This document shows, one piece after another, positions 7,063 to 14,589 of a stretch of 16,698 nucleotides of DNA. The notes under the pieces were generated by a model. The model ran no database searches. It was not told the DNA's origin and was given only the letters and a program-made list of their open reading frames with translations. The DNA is from Holophagaceae bacterium (GTDB taxonomy: Bacteria; Acidobacteriota; Holophagae; Holophagales; Holophagaceae). Position 1 is the first letter of the stretch. Each line of letters begins with the position of its first letter. The DNA lies in NCBI GenBank assembly GCA_025353305.1, contig JANXQX010000051.1:1-16698 (forward strand). Direction: 5' to 3'. The position numbers were made by a program, and so were the translations under genes.

Positions 7063-7914
7063 CTACCTGTCTACCGCCAGTTTGTAGAGATCCGACGCAC
7101 TGACATTCAAGTGCCGTGCCAGAGGCTTCACCGCCTCGCGCAAGGTCATGCCGCCTTCCCTGGCGGCGTCGAGGTAGCGCACGGCCCATTCGGGCAGCTC
7201 GGTGCCATTGAATTCGCTTTGCGCATCCGTCACCGTGCGTTTGGCGTCGGCACCGGCCATGACCAGCACCATTTCGCCGCGGCTTTCGTTGCCCAATTGC
7301 CCGATCACCTGCTCGGGCGTGCCGCGGTACCAGCTCTCGTGTAATTTGGTCAGCTCGCGACCGAGCGCGATCTCCCGCTCCGGCAGCAGTTCAACCAGTT
7401 CCGAAAGCGTTTCGTGGATGCGGTGGGGCGTCTCGAAAACGACGACGGTTTCCTCCTGGCTCCCAAGTTTTTTCAGCATCGTCCTGCGCGGTTCGCTGCG
7501 GCTGGGCAGATAGCCCCAGAAGCTAAAGGCATGGCTGGGCAAACCGCTGGCCACCACCGCCAGCGTCACCGCCGAGGCGCCCGGCAGCACGGTCACCTTG
7601 AGCCCCTTCTCCCGTGCGATGCGCGCGATCTCGAAGCCGGGATCGTTGATGCCCGGCATCCCCGCATCCGAACAATACGCCACGGTCTGGCCATTGATGA
7701 GCGCCGAGGTCACGCGATCGAAGGCATCCTGCGAGGCGTGATCGTCGAAGCGCTGCAGGGGCTTGTCGATGCCGAGATGGGCCAGCAGCCCCCCCGTGCG
7801 CCGCGTGTCCTCGCAGGCCACCAGGTCGCAGCCCTCCAGCACCTGCACCGCGCGATGCGTGAGATCGCCAAGGTTGCCCAAGGGCGTGGGGACGAGGACG
7901 AGGTGGCCGGGCAT
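7063..7914 (-). CDS. rsmI: 16S rRNA (cytidine(1402)-2'-O)-methyltransferase RsmI
   Basis: SAM-dependent tetrapyrrole-methylase-fold enzyme that 2'-O-methylates C1402 in the decoding centre of 16S rRNA. It has 283 residues, normal for the family. It shows the N-terminal LVPTPLGNLGDLTHRAVQVL (6-25), CEDTRRTGGLL, the glycine-rich SDAGMPGINDPGFE loop near 82-95 (more often SDAGTPxxSDPG), LPGASAVTLAVVASGLP, the FWGYLPSR segment, VVFETPHRI and the ALGRELTKLHE segment. The C-terminal region ends with a short helical domain. No strong Shine-Dalgarno precedes the ATG at 7914. It ends in its own terminator, and the gene upstream across a 354-bp gap is a Sel1-repeat gene on the same strand, so it is probably independently transcribed. 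Confidence 0.95.
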   Translation of the reverse strand: MPGHLVLVPTPLGNLGDLTHRAVQVLEGCDLVACEDTRRTGGLLAHLGIDKPLQRFDDHASQDAFDRVTSALINGQTVAYCSDAGMPGINDPGFEIARIAREKGLKVTVLPGASAVTLAVVASGLPSHAFSFWGYLPSRSEPRRTMLKKLGSQEETVVVFETPHRIHETLSELVELLPEREIALGRELTKLHESWYRGTPEQVIGQLGNESRGEMVLVMAGADAKRTVTDAQSEFNGTELPEWAVRYLDAAREGGMTLREAVKPLARHLNVSASDLYKLAVDR

Positions 7915-8268
7915 GGAATGATTCTAGATGTGATTCTTAGTTGGCGCTCATCACGCGAATGCCGAAATGAAATTGTCTCGGGGGAATTCTAGATTTGCTA
8001 ACGATTTCAAAGCATAGGGCTTGATGATTGACGAAATACACCGAGAACAAATTCGCCAAATCAGAATGCTTCATTTGCTCGTCCCCTGCATCCCCTTCAT
8101 CCCTGTTTGTCGTTTTTTAAAAACCGATTTAACAGGGATGAAGGGGATGGAGGAGATATTCGGTGGTGGAGTGAGCACTAAAGCTGTGTTGCTGTCCGCT
8201 CGACCTGTGGGTGTGCGCGATCATCCAAAGACCCAAATGACGCCATGTTCACAAGACCAACCAAAAGG
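7915..8268. other. Gene-free region between rsmI and a Sel1-repeat gene
   Basis: 354 bp with no convincing gene on either strand and visibly lower GC than the flanks. It contains two copies of the 9-mer ATTCTAGAT (7921-7929 and 7986-7994) and a large inverted repeat (8085-8153). The rsmI promoter should lie in the left part, but I cannot pick out a confident -10/-35 pair. Nothing tRNA-like was seen. Confidence 0.6.
8085..8153. repeat. Long inverted repeat with 9-bp internal periodicity
   Basis: The left arm 8089-8107 (CATCCCCTTCATCCCTGTT) is the exact reverse complement of 8131-8149. After one mismatch, three more pairs extend it (8085-8087 with 8151-8153). The 23-nt spacer holds a T6A5 tract. 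Each arm is itself built from 9-bp units of GGGGATGAA type. It is not a normal intrinsic terminator, because no T-run follows either arm. Confidence 0.85.
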
Positions 8269-10047
8269 CTATTTTGCCAATGCCAATGATTTCGCCTCAA
8301 CCTTCTCGGCATCCTTTAACCTACGGTATTCCGCATGGATTCGTTGGGGGGAAGGGATGTCCCACCATGGGCCGACCCGCTCCCCCACCCCACCACCAAC
8401 GACACCACCAACGACACCACCAACAACTCCACCAACCACCCCACCTGTGGACAATCGTTTATATTCCCTCCGTTCTGAAGGGTTTAACTGCTGAAGGAGC
8501 CGAGTGTGCTCTCTTGTGGCTCTTGTGTTCCCATTTTTCGCCAATCCACTAAGTCGATAAACAGCCTCGGCTCGCTTTCTTGGGCCCCCCTCCCCATTCC
8601 ACAGGAAAGTGACTTGAAGGGCCAACATCTCGAAGAACTCTTCATCCGTGAGTCCGTATCTATTCATAGAAAGTAGTAGTTTCCTCGCTTCAATCAGATC
8701 TCGCGGCAATCCTCGTCCTGCAATGTACGCCCAGGCAAGAGCAAGCCTGCTTCGCTCGTGGCCTGAAGTGGCTGCCCCTCTTAGCCACGGCACGGCAGCT
8801 TTGGCGCCTGATTCCGATCCATCATTCAACCAGGTCCCAAGCCAAAACCGGGCCTCTGCTAAACCTCGCTCAGCGGCCACCCCCTTCATCCGATGACTCT
8901 CCACCCTATCCGACTGTACGCCCGCGCCCAAATCCAGAGCCATAGCCCACTCCCAGGCTGCTTCGGCGTTCGATGTCTTATTCGCCGCGTCCTCAAGCAA
9001 ATGGGCTTGCTGGAAATCAAGTGGACGATCTTTCCTCAGTTTCCCGTTACGGGCTGCTTGTGCTTGGTAGGCGAACCAGGAAGCCTCATGGTCCCCCTGC
9101 TCTGAAGCACGAACCCACCAAGGAAATGCCCCCCCCTTATCCTGGATTTGCTGCGCGATTGCTCGCGTTGCCACAACATGGCCCTGCCGGGACGCTGCAA
9201 TGTATATTTCCCAGGCCTCTAGTGTGGGTTGGTGCCAGAACGGGTGAAGCACCATTTGGGCTGGCAACACACCGCCTTCTGCGGCTTTACGAAGCCAGGG
9301 GTCCATCCACGTTCGAGATCCATCCCAATAACATTCCCATGCAGCAAACGCATGACCTTTTTCAGCAGCCTGGCGGAGACGCTGCCTGCCCTCATACTGC
9401 TGCCATTGCTGCCATCGGTCATTGTTCTTGGAGTTGCCACCACATTCAGTTCTGGAGAGCAACAAACCATAGTTGTAGTTCGCCCAGACAAAGCCTGAAT
9501 TCCCCAGCGATTCCATTTCTTTCGCACTCGGGATGAACCCACCTGGCTTTCCAAGCTCATCTTCTATAAGCAGGAGTTGGCCCGGGGGATAGCTCATGGG
9601 TGCGAGAGCCTTATCCCACTCGGGATCATCGGGCCACAGTGGGCTCAATTTGCTGTTTTTAACTTTTTGGCATGATGTGCGGACATGCAGCCATGGCTCT
9701 GGCTGTGCCGTCCATTCCTTTAATCTTTGGATCGCTTGTTGCCACCCCTGTCCTGTGGGACCTTCCAGGTGAAAACGCACCAGTGCAAGGGTCAGCCGCA
9801 ACTCTCCCGAATCACGAAGGCGACCATTAACTGCGAATTGTTCGGCCCATCGGAGCGCTTCCTTCGGATCGGACTTGCAACCATCCCCCGCCAGGAGCCG
9901 CTGGGGGAGTTCTTGCATGGCTTCCCAATCATCTGCCAAAGCGCGTTGCTTCAGCTTTCCAATAGACAAACTTTCAGGGGAACCTTGAGCGACCAAGGGC
10001 AACGCCACGCAAACCAATACTGCAGAGCTTCTGATCAAAATATTCAT
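8269..10047 (-). CDS. Secreted Sel1-repeat protein with Gly-Gly-Val-Val tail
   Basis: A 592-residue protein with an N-terminal signal peptide (hydrophobic core about 8-20, likely cleavage after VAQG), so it is exported. The body is built from Sel1-like helical repeats, recognisable from segments such as ADDWEAMQELPQRLLAGDG, ASEQGDHEASWFAYQAQAA, AAERGLAEARFWLGTWLNDG and AATSGHERSRLALAWAYIAG. Such solenoids mediate protein-protein contacts. Near the C-terminus (about 542-560) there are four consecutive GGVV units, followed by a basic, helical tail rich in Lys and Glu. Codon use and GC look less biased than in the neighbouring housekeeping genes, suggesting later arrival. The partner and role are unknown. 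A second Sel1 gene lies at 15620-16435. I keep the ATG at 10047 because it gives a clean signal peptide. Confidence 0.85.
   Translation of the reverse strand: MNILIRSSAVLVCVALPLVAQGSPESLSIGKLKQRALADDWEAMQELPQRLLAGDGCKSDPKEALRWAEQFAVNGRLRDSGELRLTLALVRFHLEGPTGQGWQQAIQRLKEWTAQPEPWLHVRTSCQKVKNSKLSPLWPDDPEWDKALAPMSYPPGQLLLIEDELGKPGGFIPSAKEMESLGNSGFVWANYNYGLLLSRTECGGNSKNNDRWQQWQQYEGRQRLRQAAEKGHAFAAWECYWDGSRTWMDPWLRKAAEGGVLPAQMVLHPFWHQPTLEAWEIYIAASRQGHVVATRAIAQQIQDKGGAFPWWVRASEQGDHEASWFAYQAQAARNGKLRKDRPLDFQQAHLLEDAANKTSNAEAAWEWAMALDLGAGVQSDRVESHRMKGVAAERGLAEARFWLGTWLNDGSESGAKAAVPWLRGAATSGHERSRLALAWAYIAGRGLPRDLIEARKLLLSMNRYGLTDEEFFEMLALQVTFLWNGEGGPRKRAEAVYRLSGLAKNGNTRATREHTRLLQQLNPSERREYKRLSTGGVVGGVVGGVVGGVVGGGVGERVGPWWDIPSPQRIHAEYRRLKDAEKVEAKSLALAK
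8391..8436. repeat. 12-bp in-frame minisatellite
   Basis: Tandem 12-bp units of GACACCACCAAC type on the plus strand: 8401-8412 and 8413-8424 are identical, 8425-8436 is a variant, and a partial unit sits at 8391-8400. On the minus strand they encode the GGVV repeats of the Sel1 protein. Because the unit is a multiple of three, copy-number changes keep the reading frame. Confidence 0.85.
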
Positions 10048-10100
10048 CCCATCAGCCTACCGACTTCAGCAAACCGGCAGCAGAAAACCTCGACCATCAT

Positions 10101-10799
10101 TCACGTCAGTCGCGAGAGTTGCCGTTTGGACTTGATGACCCGGCTGTAGGCCACACCGGTGTGGTACCAGTGCAGCAGGAAGGCTTCGTAAAAGGCGCGG
10201 GTCCACCAACCTCGGGTGCCGCGGAGCGGTGGGCAGGCGGTGGCCGGAGAACAGCGCGGATCCAGGCCCAAGCCTTTGGCCAACGCCGCTGCCCGGGCCA
10301 GATGCAGCGGATCGGAAACCAGGATCAAGGTGCTCCAGGCTTCGCCCCGCAGGGTTTCGCGCAGGTTGAATAGATTCTCAAGGGTGTGCTGGCTGCGGTC
10401 CTCCACCAGGATCCTTTCGGGCGCGATGCCCAGCCCGAGCAAGCGCTCCCGGCCGACCTCCGCCTCACTGATGCTTGCCTTTCCCGTGAGCCCGCCGGCA
10501 ATCACGATCCGGGGGGCCTTGCCTTCTTGCATGAGCCGCGCCGCGTGGTCCAGCCGGGCTTCGAATACCTGCGTGGGGCGGTCGTCCTGCAAACGCCTGC
10601 CCAGCACCAGGATCACGTCCGAGGGCAAAAATTCATTCCCATCCGCGGCCCTGAGCACCTGGCGAAGGCGCCAGAACACGGGCGCGCCCAACAGAAGTCC
10701 CCCGCTCGCCAGGGCCAGCCCGAAGGAGATTAGGCCCCCCGGCCCGAGCATCTGCCAAAAGCTGGCGCGGGGAGGCGCGGTGTAAGGGACTGAGGCCAT
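10101..10799 (-). CDS. YdcF/SanA-like DUF218 membrane protein
   Basis: A 232-residue protein of the DUF218 (YdcF/SanA/ElyC) family. A hydrophobic segment at about 20-43 anchors it to the membrane. The DUF218 core follows: DVILVLGRRL (around 61-70), an EARLDHAARLMQEG segment, RIVIAGG, a conserved acidic SEAEVGRERLLGLGI part, the EDRSQHTLENL motif and SDPLHLARA. Family members are linked to envelope integrity and lipid-carrier or peptidoglycan precursor metabolism; the exact reaction is unsettled. The ATG is directly preceded by a heptad repeat unit with no Shine-Dalgarno, so initiation is unusual or the true start is a little downstream (the next Met is residue 17, also without a clear ribosome site). 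It follows typA on the same strand after a 105-bp repeat element. Confidence 0.85.
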   Translation of the reverse strand: MASVPYTAPPRASFWQMLGPGGLISFGLALASGGLLLGAPVFWRLRQVLRAADGNEFLPSDVILVLGRRLQDDRPTQVFEARLDHAARLMQEGKAPRIVIAGGLTGKASISEAEVGRERLLGLGIAPERILVEDRSQHTLENLFNLRETLRGEAWSTLILVSDPLHLARAAALAKGLGLDPRCSPATACPPLRGTRGWWTRAFYEAFLLHWYHTGVAYSRVIKSKRQLSRLT

Positions 10800-10904
10800 G
10801 AGGTCCGGGGTATGAGGGGCGCGCCAAAGGCGCGCTAGAGGATGCGGCCGAAGGCCGCCACCTCATTGAACCTCACTACCTCGCACCTCGCCACCTCATA
10901 CCTG
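10800..10904. repeat. Heptad/hairpin intergenic element, copy 3 (GAGG/CCTC type)
   Basis: Occupies the full spacer between the ydcF start and the typA stop. Two perfect hairpins 8 bp apart form the core: 10819-10835 (GCGCGCC-AAA-GGCGCGC) and 10844-10858 (GCGGCC-GAA-GGCCGC). The left arm has GAGG or GGGG units about every 7 bp and reaches into the ydcF start codon. The right arm (10860-10904) has CCTC units at 7-8-bp spacing. Hairpin sequence and spacing are nearly identical to copy 4. Confidence 0.85.
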
Positions 10905-12728
10905 CTAAACCAGCGCGCGCTTCTCGGCCTTTTTGCGCTCGGCTTCATCCAGGACGCGCTTGCGCATGCGGATGAAGTTGGGTGTGACTTCCACCAGCTC
11001 GTCGTTCTGGATGTACTCCAGCGCCTGCTCCAGCGTGTGTTCTTTGGGTGGGGTGAGGCGGGTGGCTTCATCGGCGCCCGAGGAACGCATGTTGGAAAGT
11101 TTCTTGCCCTTGGCCACGTTCACCACCAGGTCGTTCTCGCGGGAGTTCTCGCCGATGATCATGCCCTCGTAGCATTTGGTGCCGGGGTGCAGGAAGATGA
11201 TGCCCCGGTCCTCCAGGTTCATCAGCGCGAAGCCTACGGTCTCGCAGGTTTCCATGCTGATGAGCACGCCGTTCTTGCGGCCCGGCAGCTCGCCCTTGTA
11301 GGGGCCGTAGTGGCTGAAGATGCTGTTGATGATGCCTTCGCCGCGGGTGTCCGTCATGAACTCAGAGCGGTAGCCGATGAGGCCGCGGGAAGGAATCTTG
11401 AAGTGCAGGCGGACGCGGCCCAGTTCCTGGCCCATGTCCTGCATTTCGGCCTTGCGCATGCCGAGCTTTTCCATGGCCACACCCATGTAGGCTTCAGGCA
11501 CGTCCACACTGAGATCTTCGTAGGGCTCCAGGGTTTCACCCTGTTCGTTGGTGTGGAGGATGACCTCGGGGCGGCTCACGCAGAGCTCGAAACCCTCGCG
11601 GCGCATGGATTCGATGAGCACGCTCAAATGCAGCTCACCGCGGCCGCTTACCTTGAAGGAATCGGGTGTCTCGGTGTCCTCGACCCTTAGCGCCACGTTG
11701 TGCTGAAGCTCCTTCATAAGCCGCTCGCGAATGCGCCGGGACTGCACGTGCTTGCCGTCCTGTCCCGCGAAGGGACCGGTGTTCACCATGAACATCATGG
11801 AAATGGTGGGCTCGTCGATGTCCACATAGTTGAGCGCCATGGGGGATTCCGCCGAAGCGATGGTCTCGCCCACGCGGATGTCGGGGATGCCGGCGATGGC
11901 AACGATTTCCCCGGTGCCGGCTTCGGTCTGGGGCACCCGGGTCAGGCCCTCGAAGCCATAGAGCTGGGTGATCTTGTGGTTTTGCACCGAGCCGTCCCGC
12001 TTCACCAGCGCGACGTTCTCACCCACCTTGATGCGGCCGTTGAAGATGCGCCCGATGCCGATCTGGCCCACGAAGTCGTTGTAGTCCATGAGGGTGACGA
12101 GCATCTGCAGCGGAGCTTCGGGATCGCCGCTGGGGGGCGGGCAGTACTTGGCGATGGTGTCGAAGAGCGGGTCCAGGCTCTCGCTGTCGTCGTTCACGTC
12201 CAGCATCGCGTAGCCCAGCTTGGCGCTGGCAAAGACCGTGGGGAAATCCAGCTGCGCGTCCGTGGCGCCAAGCTCCATGAACAGCTCGAAGACCGCGTCC
12301 TGGGCGAAGTGGGGGCGGGCGCCGGGGCGATCCACCTTGTTGATGACGACGATGGGCTTCAAGCCCTGAGCCAGGGCCTTGCGCGTCACGAACTTGGTCT
12401 GGGGCATGGGACCGTCAAAGGCATCTACCACCAGCAGCACCGAATCCACCATGGAGAGCACGCGCTCGACCTCGCCGCCGAAATCCGCATGGCCAGGGGT
12501 ATCCACGATGTTGAAGCGATGCCCCGCCCAGTGGATGGACGTGGTCTTGGCCAGGATGGTGATGCCGCGCTCCCGCTCCTGGTCATTGCTGTCCATGGCC
12601 CGCTCCTGGACCTTCTGGTTGTCCCGGAACATGTGGGCACCCTTGAACATGGCGTCCACCAGGGTGGTCTTCCCATGGTCCACGTGGGCAATGATGGCGA
12701 TATTACGGATTTTTTCGAGGGGAGTCAT
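10905..12728 (-). CDS. typA: Ribosome-associated GTPase TypA/BipA
   Basis: Translational GTPase of the EF-G-like class that acts on ribosome assembly and translation under cold or stress. All G motifs are visible: AHVDHGKTT (14-22), RGITILAK in switch [15 protein letters not shown] in switch [12 protein letters not shown] (G4) and SAKLGYAM (G5). EF-G domain II, III and V-like regions and the BipA-specific C-terminal domain follow ([20 protein letters not shown], then the [15 protein letters not shown] segment). I place the start at MTPLEKIRN (12728), giving 607 residues, the same as E. coli BipA and lining up with its N-terminus. An in-frame ATG at 12779 would add 17 residues without family support. 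It is divergent from pilT; ydcF follows after repeat copy 3. Confidence 0.95.
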   Translation of the reverse strand: MTPLEKIRNIAIIAHVDHGKTTLVDAMFKGAHMFRDNQKVQERAMDSNDQERERGITILAKTTSIHWAGHRFNIVDTPGHADFGGEVERVLSMVDSVLLVVDAFDGPMPQTKFVTRKALAQGLKPIVVINKVDRPGARPHFAQDAVFELFMELGATDAQLDFPTVFASAKLGYAMLDVNDDSESLDPLFDTIAKYCPPPSGDPEAPLQMLVTLMDYNDFVGQIGIGRIFNGRIKVGENVALVKRDGSVQNHKITQLYGFEGLTRVPQTEAGTGEIVAIAGIPDIRVGETIASAESPMALNYVDIDEPTISMMFMVNTGPFAGQDGKHVQSRRIRERLMKELQHNVALRVEDTETPDSFKVSGRGELHLSVLIESMRREGFELCVSRPEVILHTNEQGETLEPYEDLSVDVPEAYMGVAMEKLGMRKAEMQDMGQELGRVRLHFKIPSRGLIGYRSEFMTDTRGEGIINSIFSHYGPYKGELPGRKNGVLISMETCETVGFALMNLEDRGIIFLHPGTKCYEGMIIGENSRENDLVVNVAKGKKLSNMRSSGADEATRLTPPKEHTLEQALEYIQNDELVEVTPNFIRMRKRVLDEAERKKAEKRALV

Positions 12729-12844
12729 GGGCATCCAATGAACGGTGTGCCCTTCACGGGGCATGGAGGTAGGGTGCAAATTCGGCCCACCCCGAACCCC
12801 AAGCGGGAGGGGATCAAGGCGGCCGAACCTTTGATTTTACCAGC

Positions 12845-12868
12845 CTTCACTAGATTCCTTTAGTGAAG
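12845..12868. promoter_or_regulatory. Inverted repeat between divergent typA and pilT
   Basis: CTTCACTA at 12845-12852 pairs perfectly with TAGTGAAG at 12861-12868. The spacer can add a G-T and an A-T pair, leaving a four-base loop. It lies in the promoter region shared by the divergent genes, which fits an operator better than a terminator. No regulator is identified. Confidence 0.4.
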
Positions 12869-12933
12869 ATTTCGCATCTATCCCCTTGCCCAAGCGGTGG
12901 AGTAGGATGAATCCACTTCACACAAGCATTCCT

Positions 12934-12938
12934 GGGAG
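12934..12938 (+). promoter_or_regulatory. Ribosome binding site of pilT
   Basis: GGGAG seven bases before the ATG at 12946 decides the pilT start over an in-frame ATG at 12886, which has no such site and would add 20 residues unlike any PilT N-terminus. Confidence 0.6.
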
Positions 12939-12945
12939 AGCTCCC

Positions 12946-14196
12946 ATGCAAATCAACGAACTCCTTACAGCCGTGTGCGAGCTCGGTGCATCGGACTTGC
13001 ATTTGAAGGTTGGCAACCATCCGGTGGCCCGCATCAAGGGCCGCCTCATGCCCATGACGCAGTTCAAGCGGCTGGTGCAGGAAGACACCATCGCCATGGC
13101 CTACAGCATCATGGCGAGCGACAAACAGAAATCGAAATTCAAGGAGAACCTGGACCTTGATCTGGCCTATTCGGTGCCGTCCCTCGGACGCTTCCGCTGC
13201 AATGTCTTCAACCAGCGCGGCACGGTGGGATTGGTGCTCCGCGTGATCCCGCGGCGCATCTACTCCATCGAGGATCTGATGCTGCCCAAGGTCCTGGCCA
13301 AGATCTGCGAAGAGCAGCGCGGCATGGTGCTGGTGACGGGCACCACAGGATCCGGGAAATCGACGACGCTCGCGGCCATGATCGACCTCATCAACGCCAC
13401 GCGCATCGAGCATGTGCTCACCATCGAGGACCCCATCGAGTATCTCCACCGGGACAATCAGAGCATCGTCAACCAGCGCGAGGTCGGGGCCGACTGCCAG
13501 AGTTTTTCCGCGGCGCTTCGGGCTGCGCTCCGCCAGGATCCTGATGTGATCCTCGTGGGTGAAATGCGCGACCTGGAAACCATCGAAACCGCCCTCCACG
13601 CGGCCGAGACAGGCCATCTGGTCTTCTCGACGCTCCATACGTTGGATGCCACGGAAACCATCAACCGCATCATTTCGGTCTTCCCGCCCCACCACCAGAA
13701 GCAGGTGCGGCTGCAGATGGCGGCGGTGCTGAAGGCCGTCATCAGCCAGCGCCTGGTGCCCCGCTCCGATGGCCAGGGCCGTGTGCCGGCCGTCGAGGTG
13801 CTCATCACCACGGAAACCGTCCGCACCTGCATCGAAGACAAGGACAAGACCAAGCAGTTGCGCGATGTCATCGCCGCGGGCACCTCGCAATACGGCATGC
13901 AGACTTTCGACCAGAGCCTTTACTTCCTCCTCAAGCAGGATCTCATCACCGAGGAAGAAGCCCTGAAGCGCGCCACCAACGTCGGCGAGTTCAAGCTGAA
14001 GCTCGAAGGTGTCTCCTCTGCTGGCGATGCGTCCCGGGCAATCATGGAAAACCAGATGAACATCAGCCAGGGTGCTGGACGGGAATCCGGTGGGAAGGCT
14101 CCGCAAGCATTGCCAGAACCCATTCTGGCGCCGAAAAGCTCCACTACCCCATTGCCCCCGCCTAAATCGGATCTTAAGATCGGGCTCGGCCGCTAG
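12946..14196 (+). CDS. pilT: PilT-family type IV pilus retraction ATPase
   Basis: Hexameric cytoplasmic ATPase that depolymerises type IV pili, powering twitching motility and DNA uptake. From the ATG at 12946 it has 416 residues. The N-terminal PAS-like domain includes ASDLHLKVG (15-23). Walker A GTTGSGKST is at 132-140, the Asp box TIEDPIEY at 159-166, Walker B VILVGEMRD at 201-209 and the His box STLHTLDA at 228-235. The C-terminal region has GMQTFDQSL. In place of the usual PilT AIRNLIREGK motif there is TVRTCIEDKDKT (291-302), so it belongs to a diverged PilT clade. A Pro/Ser-rich tail of about 60 residues (357-416) is extra. No other pilus genes are in the window. It is divergent from typA and followed by a weak terminator, then an HU-like gene. 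Confidence 0.93.
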   Translation: MQINELLTAVCELGASDLHLKVGNHPVARIKGRLMPMTQFKRLVQEDTIAMAYSIMASDKQKSKFKENLDLDLAYSVPSLGRFRCNVFNQRGTVGLVLRVIPRRIYSIEDLMLPKVLAKICEEQRGMVLVTGTTGSGKSTTLAAMIDLINATRIEHVLTIEDPIEYLHRDNQSIVNQREVGADCQSFSAALRAALRQDPDVILVGEMRDLETIETALHAAETGHLVFSTLHTLDATETINRIISVFPPHHQKQVRLQMAAVLKAVISQRLVPRSDGQGRVPAVEVLITTETVRTCIEDKDKTKQLRDVIAAGTSQYGMQTFDQSLYFLLKQDLITEEEALKRATNVGEFKLKLEGVSSAGDASRAIMENQMNISQGAGRESGGKAPQALPEPILAPKSSTTPLPPPKSDLKIGLGR

Positions 14197-14210
14197 AAAT
14201 ATTTATCCGG

Positions 14211-14228
14211 AACGATTTCTCGTTTTTT
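14211..14228 (+). terminator. Weak intrinsic terminator after pilT
   Basis: AACGA, loop TTTC, TCGTT, then a run of T (14223-14228). The five-pair stem is short and only partly GC, so it may be leaky. It starts 14 bp after the pilT stop. Confidence 0.4.
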
Positions 14229-14313
14229 CTGTTTCTTGATCTAGAGTATTGAATTCCCTTCTTTCATCGCGCGCCTCTGGCATTATTCCCTGGGGTTCCG
14301 CTCCGAGGTTTCC

Positions 14314-14589
14314 ATGATCAAGCTCGACATTGCCAACGCACTGATGCAGGCGCATCCCTGCTCTCGGGCCACCGCCCTGCAGGTCGTGGATCTTCTGACC
14401 GAGCGCATGAAGCAGGCCCTGTTGGACGGCGATCGCATCGAGATCCGCGGCTTCGGCGTGTTTGAACCCCGCCCCCGCAAACGCGGCATGGGCCGCAACA
14501 TCAAGACCGGCGACAGCGTGGCCATCCCCAAAGGCAAGAGCATCCGCTTCAAGCCGGGCAAGGATCTACGGGCCATCGAAGTGGATTGA
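14314..14589 (+). CDS. HU/IHF-family DNA-binding protein
   Basis: Small nucleoid-associated protein of 91 residues, a normal length for HU/IHF; it binds and bends DNA as a dimer. The N-terminal helices carry the dimer core ([19 protein letters not shown]...). The signature [21 protein letters not shown] at about 40-60 leads into the DNA-binding beta arm, with [13 protein letters not shown] and the [12 protein letters not shown] closing segment. The tip reads GRNIKTGD, with Ile and Lys rather than the NPxTG of typical HU/IHF, so intercalation may differ. A GAGG site lies 5 bases before the ATG. HU and IHF subunits cannot be told apart here. Repeat copy 4 begins directly after its stop. Confidence 0.92.
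   Translation: MIKLDIANALMQAHPCSRATALQVVDLLTERMKQALLDGDRIEIRGFGVFEPRPRKRGMGRNIKTGDSVAIPKGKSIRFKPGKDLRAIEVD

Noticed and set aside
7921..7994. Direct repeats ATTCTAGAT at 7921-7929 and 7986-7994 as an attachment site or transposon footprint
   Set aside because: Only 65 bp apart, nine bases long, AT-rich, and nothing mobile lies between them; could be chance or paired -10-like motifs for rsmI.
8085..8153. Inverted repeat as a normal intrinsic terminator of the Sel1 gene
   Set aside because: The T-run is in the loop, not after the stem, and the stem lies more than 100 bp beyond the stop.
8391..8436. CRISPR-like repeats
   Set aside because: Units are 12 bp, contiguous without spacers, and in frame inside a coding gene.
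8021..8494. Plus-strand open frame of 157 codons
   Set aside because: It runs through the inverted repeat and then antisense to the Sel1 gene; its Pro-Thr tail is just the complement of the GGVV minisatellite, and no ribosome site precedes it.
12729..12779. Earlier start (ATG at 12779) for typA
   Set aside because: The additional 17 residues have no counterpart in TypA proteins and no ribosome site precedes them.
10842..12863. Two long plus-strand open frames opposite typA (10842-11690 and 11700-12863)
   Set aside because: Antisense shadows of TypA, very rich in His, Ala, Val and Gly, with no domain.
12850..14106. Minus-strand open frame of 418 codons opposite pilT
   Set aside because: It is the exact antisense of a full PilT with all catalytic motifs; long antisense frames are common in GC-rich genes with G/C third positions. 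The His/Asp/Gly-rich product matches no family.
14229..14313. Sigma-70 promoter for the HU-like gene
   Set aside because: TTGATC and TTGAAT occur here, but no -10 hexamer sits at acceptable spacing, so I could not support a specific promoter.
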